A DNA stretch of 12,960 nt from SG8-41 sp029864385 (lineage in GTDB: Bacteria; Pseudomonadota; Gammaproteobacteria; Burkholderiales; SG8-41), in contig JAOTTL010000107.1 in the NCBI GenBank assembly GCA_029864385.1, positions 1 through 12,960 on the forward strand, read 5' to 3'. Under the pieces are notes generated by a model. The model made no database searches, was not told the DNA's origin, and was given only the letters and a program-made list of their open reading frames with translations. This document shows, piece after piece, positions 7,914-12,960 of this stretch (within the stretch, counting starts at the first letter, position 1; each line of letters begins with the position of its first letter). Both the position numbers and the translations under genes were made by a program.

Positions 7914-9493
7914 TGCGCTCCTCGCTTGTCGGTTGGTTGCTGTTGCGGGACGCGGCCCTGGCTCAGGTTCAGGAAATACCTGCGGACGAACTCCTTGTAA
8001 TGAGCGGGGTACTGCTCCTTGGAGAGCACCTCCTCCACCTGTGACGCAAACTCGCTGCTCATCACTACGTTCTCCACACTCGGCCGACCCGACCTTGGAC
8101 GGACCTGCGCCTGGGTCACGAACACCTCGCCCTTGCGCGCCTGGCTCTGCGGCTTCAGGACCGGCCCCGATTGCCCGGGATCAGGGCGAACCGGCGCGCG
8201 CTGCCGGTCAAGCGCGACGCTGGAATCACCCTGCGAACCGGAACCCGTAGCGCCGCGCGTCGTCTCCCTCTCCTGGCGTCCGTCCGCGCCCGCGTTCGCG
8301 GCGCCTTTGACACCGCGGTCCTCATCCTCACCCCAGTCCATGTGGACTGCCGGGCCACGTTCACCGTCGGTCCCGGCGAGCGACTCGCCCAGATTCTCCC
8401 GCGCCCGGCGCACCTGCTCGCGCGCGCCTTGCAATTCCTTGCCCTCCTTGCGCGCACGATCGATCTGCGCGAGCTTCTCCAGCATCTCCCTCAGTCCCTC
8501 ATTGTCTCCCGACAGGTGGCGTCTCAGGGTGTCTTCCAGATCGCGGCGCGGGATACCCGAACGCTCGAGGTCGGCGAGGTGCTCGGCCAGCGCGCGGGTG
8601 TCGGCGCTGTCCAGGGCGCCACGCTGCATGCGCTCGAGCATCGCCCCCGGGTCCAAATCCGGCGCGATGGGCGAGCTCTCCTCGCGCAGCGGCCCGATAT
8701 CAGTCTGGTTCGCCTCCGCCAGCGCCTGCATCCGCTCCTTGTCAAGCGATTCATCCATCCCACGCAGTTGCCCCAAAGCATCGCCCCGGGTCAGCGCGCC
8801 ACTTTCCATGCGCGCGCCCAGGCGCTCGAGCTGCGCGGCCTGCCTGGCGCTGCGTGGCAGCCGGTCACGCCTCGCCCGTTCCTGCATCGCGCGTCCGAAC
8901 GCGCCAAGGCGCTGGCCCTCGCTCACGACCTGCTCATCCACCTCGTGAGGCACCGGCGCTTGCATCCAGTTCAGGTCGATTACGCTCACCAACAGCAGCG
9001 CCGTGGCCGCCAGTGGCGACAACCGCCCCCAGCGGTTCACCTGCCACGGAAACACCAGCCCGGTGCGCGCCGGGAGCCCCGCCTTGACCGCCTGCACGGC
9101 AAGCCGCTCAGCCAGCTTAACGTCGTCGTGCACGGTCATGAACTCCCACGCCGTGCTCAGGCGCTGCTTCAAATTAAGCGTCAGATCGGCGCGGATGGCG
9201 ACGTCGAGGGCATCGGGACGCCGCTGCCAGCCCACCAGCAGCGCAAGCGCCACCGCGATGATCACCGCCGCGCCGCCGAGCTGCCACGGCGGGTAGGGCA
9301 AGGGCACCAGCCGAGCCACCAGCACCGCGAACGTGGCCAGGCCGAGTCCCGCCAGCAGGCCGCCGAATCCGTGGTCCACGAGCACCTGCAGGCGCCGTGC
9401 GCGGGTGAGGGCGACCACGGCCTTGCTTAGGCGCTCCCGGGCCGGACGCGGGCTGCCAATCCAGAGACTAGGTGCGCTAGCGGCCTGGCTCAT
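7910..9493 (-). CDS. DUF4175-like membrane protein with long charged coiled/disordered region
   Basis: This 527-residue protein has a basic N-terminus, then hydrophobic segments at about 43-62 and 72-88, a stretch of about 70 residues containing LNLKQRLSTAWEF, and a third helix near 160-177. From about 185 to 370 it is rich in Glu, Arg, Ala and Leu and looks helical or coiled-coil (LADLERSGIPRRDLEDTLRRHL). Then comes a Gly/Asp/Arg/Gln-rich, probably disordered stretch (about 370-470). The C-terminus is more ordered again and includes YPAHYKEFVRRYF. This layout matches DUF4175-type proteins encoded beside MoxR genes in many bacteria; I identified it by layout, not by a catalytic motif. ATG at 9493 gives an ATGA overlap with the permease-like gene. 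Its role is unknown; a membrane scaffold or adaptor for the ATPase is plausible. Confidence 0.72.
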
Positions 9494-10284
9494 GACGTGA
9501 CTGCCTCACCGACCGCGCCGTCGTCGTGGGGGCCTGCCGTGCCGCGTCGCTCGCGCAGCAGCAGGCGATGCAGCGCAAGCGTCGCGAGCACGCTGAGTCC
9601 CGCGTAGGCCGCCAGGAATACCACTTGGTCGGGTACCTCCGCGAATACCGGTTGGGTGTCCATGCTCTCACCGAGCGCGCGGGATGTGAACGCGACGTGG
9701 CTGGTGAGGGGCGCGAGCCATCCGACGGGAACGTAGACCAGCAGCAAGATCGCGCGCACGGTAAAGTAACTCTCGCCGCGATGCTGTCCGATCGTGAGGT
9801 GTGTGATCGCGCCGCACAACCGGTAGAACAGAGCCTGGACCAGCGCCGCCGCCAGGCACCACCCGAGCGCGGCCCACTCGCCCCCGGATACCGTGAAGGC
9901 CATCAACAGCAGGGGCGAGGAAAGCGCCAGCAGATGCAGGCTGTGAACGAACTGTCCCAGCAGGTAGCCACGGAGAACCCGACCCAGACCAAGCGGAGTT
10001 GCCAGCGCCCAGTCCCGCAGTCCGTGCTGGCCCGGCAGCACGACCTCCTCGGCACCCGCACGCAGCGCGAAGTACGCCATGGTGACGCCCACGGCCATGA
10101 CCACCGCCGCCAGGGTGTGCGGGCCGTGCTGGCTCTGCAGCATCTGCGCCACTCCGATCTTGGGCCACCACACGAACAGCACCACCGCCTGCAGCAGCAG
10201 CAAGCCGAGATAGTCGAGCTGAGCCTTGCCACACCGGGTGAGCCCGACCAGAACTTCGGCGACCAGTGGATTGCTTCGCATCAT
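9490..10284 (-). CDS. ABC-2-type permease-like integral membrane protein
   Basis: The product is 264 residues with about six hydrophobic helices (near 25-41, 57-74, 105-130, 136-156, 175-195 and 219-238), the usual topology of an ABC-2 type permease subunit. There is no ATPase domain, and no cognate ABC ATPase gene adjoins it; the peptide-transporter ATPase at the left edge belongs to a different operon. The frame stays open far upstream (to 11397), but that part lies within the neighbouring 701-residue gene and has Arg/Ala/Gly-rich shadow composition. The true start is the MMRSNPL at 10284 or 10281, with AGGA just upstream (the second ATG has the better spacing). It begins five bases after the stop of the preceding gene and overlaps the next by ATGA. 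The substrate is unknown. Confidence 0.78.
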   Translation of the reverse strand: MMRSNPLVAEVLVGLTRCGKAQLDYLGLLLLQAVVLFVWWPKIGVAQMLQSQHGPHTLAAVVMAVGVTMAYFALRAGAEEVVLPGQHGLRDWALATPLGLGRVLRGYLLGQFVHSLHLLALSSPLLLMAFTVSGGEWAALGWCLAAALVQALFYRLCGAITHLTIGQHRGESYFTVRAILLLVYVPVGWLAPLTSHVAFTSRALGESMDTQPVFAEVPDQVVFLAAYAGLSVLATLALHRLLLRERRGTAGPHDDGAVGEAVTS

Positions 10285-10289
10285 TCGTC

Positions 10290-12395
10290 CTATGGTGCCG
10301 CGACGTCCGCCGCGGTACCACGCACCCGGGGCATTTCGGGGCGCTCGAAATCGCCATCGCCCAGTTCCAGCGGTCCCGTTCCGGTCGCACCCGCCAACGC
10401 ATCGCCCGGTAACGCCGCAACCTGGAACGCGACCAGCGCCCGTTCCCGGCGCGGCCAGCCGGCACTGGCGCCCGCGGGCCGAAACGGGCTCTCCGTATAG
10501 CCTATGAGCAGTGCATAGCCCGGGCCGGGATATCCGATTTCGCCCGTCTCCTGCGACCTGCGCTCGAGCACGATCCGGGTTGGCGCCAGCATTCGCGCCG
10601 GAACCCCGGGGGGTGGCCTGAGCACGCGCCGCCAGGATGCCTCGCCCACCTCGACGCCGTGCGTGCGGCGGATGAGCCCGCGTTCGACCCGCGCACCGGC
10701 TGCAATGGACCCGAGCTCGTAGGCGTAGCCGTCGAACACCAGCCACAGGTCTTTCAGGGTCCGCCCGCTGGCGTTGTCCAGGACGAGCCGCGGCCCCATG
10801 GTCTCGTCGTGCACCGAGGCTTCGAGATGAAACGCGATCACGTCTTCCCCCTCCAGCGCGTGCAGCACGTAGCGTCGCCGGTCCAGCGGCTCGAGGAAGC
10901 GCCGTGGTCCCTCGCCGAACACCCAGTCCCCCACATTGCCCTCTCGCTGCGCCTGGCGGGGAAGGTACAGCACCGGCTCGGCACCGCGGTACTCCAGGCG
11001 CAGCGCGCCGCTGCGATTGGCGTACACGCCCAGATCCAGCCCGAGCCGCGCGTAGATGCTGTTCGGTAACGGCTCGATCACCGCCATCGCCACCGCAGTG
11101 GCGCCGCGGGGAAACGCGGCCGGCCCGAATAGCAACCAAGCCGCGGGCGCGAACAGCACCGGCGCGGCCCAGCTCCAAAGCGGTGCCAGCCAGCGACGCC
11201 GCGTCCCGCGCACGGAAAGCCGGTACCCGGCCAGCAGCAGCCCCAGATAGAGTGCCAGAAAGTAGAGCACCGTGGCAGGCGAGGGGAAATTCGTGGACTC
11301 GGCACGGATGAGGGCCGGAAGCGGACTCTCGAGTACCGGTTCTGCCACGCTCAGGGAGGCCGTTGTCGGTGGCGGCAGGCGCAGGCTGTCTAGCCACAGC
11401 TCGCGCATGCCGTCCCAGCGATCGAAGGGATAGCCCGCCACGTCGAAGGTCAGGTAGAGCACCCGACCGAGTCCGAGCGTGCGCTCCACGATGAGCGCCA
11501 CTGCGCCCGCGGTTAGACGCGCACGCCCGCGGAAGGCGCCGAGCCGATTAACGTGGACGGGGCGCGAGACGTCCAGGGACGCGGAGAAAGCGCCCTGGAG
11601 GGCGTCGGCATTCATGCGCGTCATTCCCAGGGGCAGCCCGGGCAGGAGCGCGGCCAGGCGCGGGCTTCGAAGCAGCGCGTAATCCGGTCCGCCGGACACC
11701 GCGAGGATCCCGCCTTGGGCAATCCACTTGTGCAGGGCGTCGAACTGACTTGCGCTCAGCCGCTCCAGGGACACCCCATGCACCACAATGGCCGCCACAG
11801 CGTCGTATCCCCGCCAGTGCACGGGTAGCAGCTCCGGGTGCGGGTAGAGCACCCGCAGGCCGTTGGCGGCGCCGTCGTTAAGGTAATCCAGATCCGCATC
11901 CCGGCTGAGCACCAGGAGCAAGCGCTCGGCGGCGAAGCGTGCGCGCAGATCGACCTCCGCTCGTGCCAGCTCCCGCCCGCTCGAGCGCACGCGGATCACC
12001 AGCGGATGGGACAACCCCTGCGGGAACACGGTGAACTGCAGGCTCTTGCGAGAATCCCGGGGGAGCTCCAGCTTGCGCCGGTGGGAGGTGACGAACAGCC
12101 GGCCGCGCAGCTCGTCACCACCGGTGACCTGAACCTCCAGCTCCCCGTTCAGGTCGCCACCGTGATTGGTCACGGTGACGCTCAGAGGGGTCCAGCGCCC
12201 GGGCTGGAAGGTGTCGGCGAACCCCACCACCGCGGCAATGTCCACGGCGTCGGCGGCCATCGCCAGCGGCAGCGCACACAGCAACACGAGCAGCAGGAGG
12301 ACATCGGCCAGGCGCTGAAGCCGCGACCGCACGCCGCATGCCCGGTGTCGCCCACGGCGGCCCTGCCCGGTGACCATGTCGCCGTTTGCAACCAT
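10290..12395 (-). CDS. Exported/membrane-anchored protein with GATase1-like domain; first gene of the operon
   Basis: This 701-residue protein has a basic N-terminus and a signal or anchor sequence at about 29-48 (LADVLLLLVLLCALPLAMA, then ADA). A beta-rich domain of roughly 100 residues follows (WTPLSVTVTNHGGDLNGELEV). A GATase1-like region at about 155-345 has YDAVAAIVVHG and WIAQGGILAVSGGPDY, with Gly-Gly-Pro where a class I amidotransferase would carry its catalytic Cys. Two transmembrane helices lie at about 375-395 and 405-425, then a C-terminal domain of about 270 residues that I do not recognise. Such proteins accompany MoxR and vWA genes in envelope-related clusters. The ATG at 12395 is taken as start, but there is no Shine-Dalgarno sequence. 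A promoter-like TACAAT only five bases upstream suggests either a leaderless transcript or a later start, for example GTG at codon 22, which would give a shorter, more standard signal peptide. Confidence 0.75.
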   Translation of the reverse strand: MVANGDMVTGQGRRGRHRACGVRSRLQRLADVLLLLVLLCALPLAMAADAVDIAAVVGFADTFQPGRWTPLSVTVTNHGGDLNGELEVQVTGGDELRGRLFVTSHRRKLELPRDSRKSLQFTVFPQGLSHPLVIRVRSSGRELARAEVDLRARFAAERLLLVLSRDADLDYLNDGAANGLRVLYPHPELLPVHWRGYDAVAAIVVHGVSLERLSASQFDALHKWIAQGGILAVSGGPDYALLRSPRLAALLPGLPLGMTRMNADALQGAFSASLDVSRPVHVNRLGAFRGRARLTAGAVALIVERTLGLGRVLYLTFDVAGYPFDRWDGMRELWLDSLRLPPPTTASLSVAEPVLESPLPALIRAESTNFPSPATVLYFLALYLGLLLAGYRLSVRGTRRRWLAPLWSWAAPVLFAPAAWLLFGPAAFPRGATAVAMAVIEPLPNSIYARLGLDLGVYANRSGALRLEYRGAEPVLYLPRQAQREGNVGDWVFGEGPRRFLEPLDRRRYVLHALEGEDVIAFHLEASVHDETMGPRLVLDNASGRTLKDLWLVFDGYAYELGSIAAGARVERGLIRRTHGVEVGEASWRRVLRPPPGVPARMLAPTRIVLERRSQETGEIGYPGPGYALLIGYTESPFRPAGASAGWPRRERALVAFQVAALPGDALAGATGTGPLELGDGDFERPEMPRVRGTAADVAAP

Positions 12396-12444
12396 GCGCT
12401 ATTGTAGCGAGCCAGGGACACAAGAATGACCGGCAGCAGCAACG

Positions 12445-12471
12445 CGCATGACAGCCATCAGTAGTCATGCG
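12445..12471. promoter_or_regulatory. Operator-like inverted repeat CGCATGAC-N11-GTCATGCG
   Basis: A perfect 8-bp inverted repeat (12445-12452 and 12464-12471) with an 11-bp spacer lies roughly midway between the two divergent starts. Its spacing places the half-sites on nearly the same face of the helix (19 bp centre to centre), as for a dimeric regulator. No regulator gene is in the window, and one 8-bp pair could arise by chance. Confidence 0.35.
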
Positions 12472-12493
12472 TAGAGGTTCGTGTTCCATTTAA

Positions 12494-12501
12494 CGAGGGA
12501 G
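12494..12501 (+). promoter_or_regulatory. Ribosome binding site of the LVIVD-repeat gene
   Basis: The purine-rich GAGGGAGA ends seven bases before the ATG at 12509 and contains a good Shine-Dalgarno core. It fixes the start of a gene whose end lies outside the window. Confidence 0.6.
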
Positions 12502-12508
12502 AACTGCC

Positions 12509-12960
12509 ATGCAAATTCATGACACACTCACTGCTGATTCACATCGCACGCGACTTGTCGGATTTCACGATTTGCAGGGACGCGAATCGTTGCAAGTCAC
12601 CTTGCAGGGCGATTGGTGCTATGTGGGGCATCTTCCGGGATGTCTGCCAAACCCGCTTACAGGTATAGCCGAACATAACGGGACTTCGATTCTTGACGTC
12701 TCCAACCCCGCAAACCCGAGCCTGATTGCCCATATTCCCGGCGCGCCTCAAGCGAATTGCCGCGCGGTTCAGGTTATCAACAATCCGCACGACGGCAAGC
12801 GCTACCTCGCGCGCAATCACGAAACGGCGTCTGCCCGTAGCTTTCAGATTTTCGATATCAGTGATCGGGCGCATCCTGTCAAGGTCGCCGACGTCGCGTC
12901 GACCCCGGCAGGACCGATGAATCTCGCGCACAAGGGCTGGTGGGACGAATCCAGCGGGCT
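12509..12960 (+). CDS. LVIVD-repeat (beta-propeller-like) protein, 5' part only
   Basis: An open frame of 150 codons starts at ATG 12509 behind a good ribosome binding site and runs off the right edge without a stop. The protein has no signal peptide. It carries two units of the kind that build LVIVD-repeat propellers: GTSILDVSNPANPSLIAHIP (about 58-77) and FQIFDISDRAHPVKVADV (about 112-129), each with a central hydrophobic-D-[VI]-S strand-turn followed by a Pro. WCYVGHLPG (about 36-44) is the probable strand of the first blade. LVIVD repeats are structural, so no enzymatic role can be assigned. Codon choice (ATT, CTT, TTG, CAA, GAA, AAT) is clearly less GC-biased than in the operon, suggesting a different history. 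It is transcribed away from the operon. Confidence 0.75.
   Translation, partial: MQIHDTLTADSHRTRLVGFHDLQGRESLQVTLQGDWCYVGHLPGCLPNPLTGIAEHNGTSILDVSNPANPSLIAHIPGAPQANCRAVQVINNPHDGKRYLARNHETASARSFQIFDISDRAHPVKVADVASTPAGPMNLAHKGWWDESSG

Larger units (their letters stand above)
12396..12508. promoter_or_regulatory. Divergent promoter region between the operon and the LVIVD-repeat gene
   Basis: This 113-bp gap separates two divergently transcribed genes, so it must hold both promoters. For the - strand operon a TACAAT -10-like hexamer occupies 12401-12406. I see no convincing -35 box at 16-18 bp from it, and its closeness to the ATG at 12395 would make the transcript leaderless. For the + strand gene no clear -10/-35 pair stands out. 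The assignment rests mainly on gene arrangement. Confidence 0.5.

Noticed and set aside
8171..9430. 419-codon + strand open frame opposite the DUF4175-like gene
   Set aside because: The - strand product has membrane helices, coherent overlaps with both neighbours and a plausible family layout. The + strand product is Arg/Ala/His-rich without domains.
10285..11397. Upstream extension of the permease-like frame to a 635-residue protein
   Set aside because: The extension overlaps the 701-residue gene out of frame and has low-complexity Arg/Gly/Ala composition. The membrane protein proper begins at MMRSNPL.
12539..12931. 130-codon - strand open frame at the right edge
   Set aside because: The + strand frame has a good ribosome binding site and repeated LVIVD-type units; the - strand frame shows neither.

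Overview
The window looks like chromosomal DNA of a GC-rich Gram-negative bacterium, most likely a proteobacterium. This rests on GC-rich codon use, many GTG starts, tightly overlapping genes, and envelope proteins with signal or anchor segments. The exact taxon cannot be read from the sequence.

Left edge (1-1016, + strand): the end of an oligopeptide/dipeptide ABC importer operon. The last codons of one ATPase overlap by ATGA the complete gene for the second, OppF/DppF-like ATPase. Positions 1017-1144 are a convergent intergenic stretch built of 7-bp repeats in opposite orientation on its two sides, able to form a long hairpin.

Main body (1145-12395, - strand): one head-to-tail operon of seven genes, read from right to left. 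They are: a secreted or anchored 701-aa protein with a glutamine-amidotransferase-like (GATase1-like) domain; a six-helix ABC-2-permease-like protein; a DUF4175-like membrane protein with a long charged region; a MoxR-family AAA+ ATPase; a DUF58 protein; a BatA-like membrane protein with one von Willebrand A (vWA) domain plus a GATase1-like region; and a 921-aa membrane protein with two vWA domains around a GATase1-like domain. Most junctions overlap by 4 or 8 bp (ATGA/GTGA), so the genes are almost certainly co-transcribed and translationally coupled. MoxR ATPases with DUF58 and vWA partners are known as chaperone-like machines that remodel or assemble protein complexes. Here the machine appears tied to the inner membrane and periplasm. 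Its client cannot be told from the window.

The operon is interrupted once, exactly between the MoxR stop codon and the DUF58 start, by a roughly 230-bp non-coding element with 18/20-matching terminal inverted repeats, flanked by CTAG on both sides and containing two smaller nested inverted-repeat units. It looks like a miniature transposable element (MITE). Removing it with one CTAG restores a tight 7-nt gene junction.

Right edge (12396-12960): a 113-bp divergent promoter region with an 8-bp inverted repeat, then the 5' part of a + strand gene for an LVIVD-repeat (beta-propeller-like) protein. Its codon use is visibly less GC-biased than the operon's, and it runs off the window.
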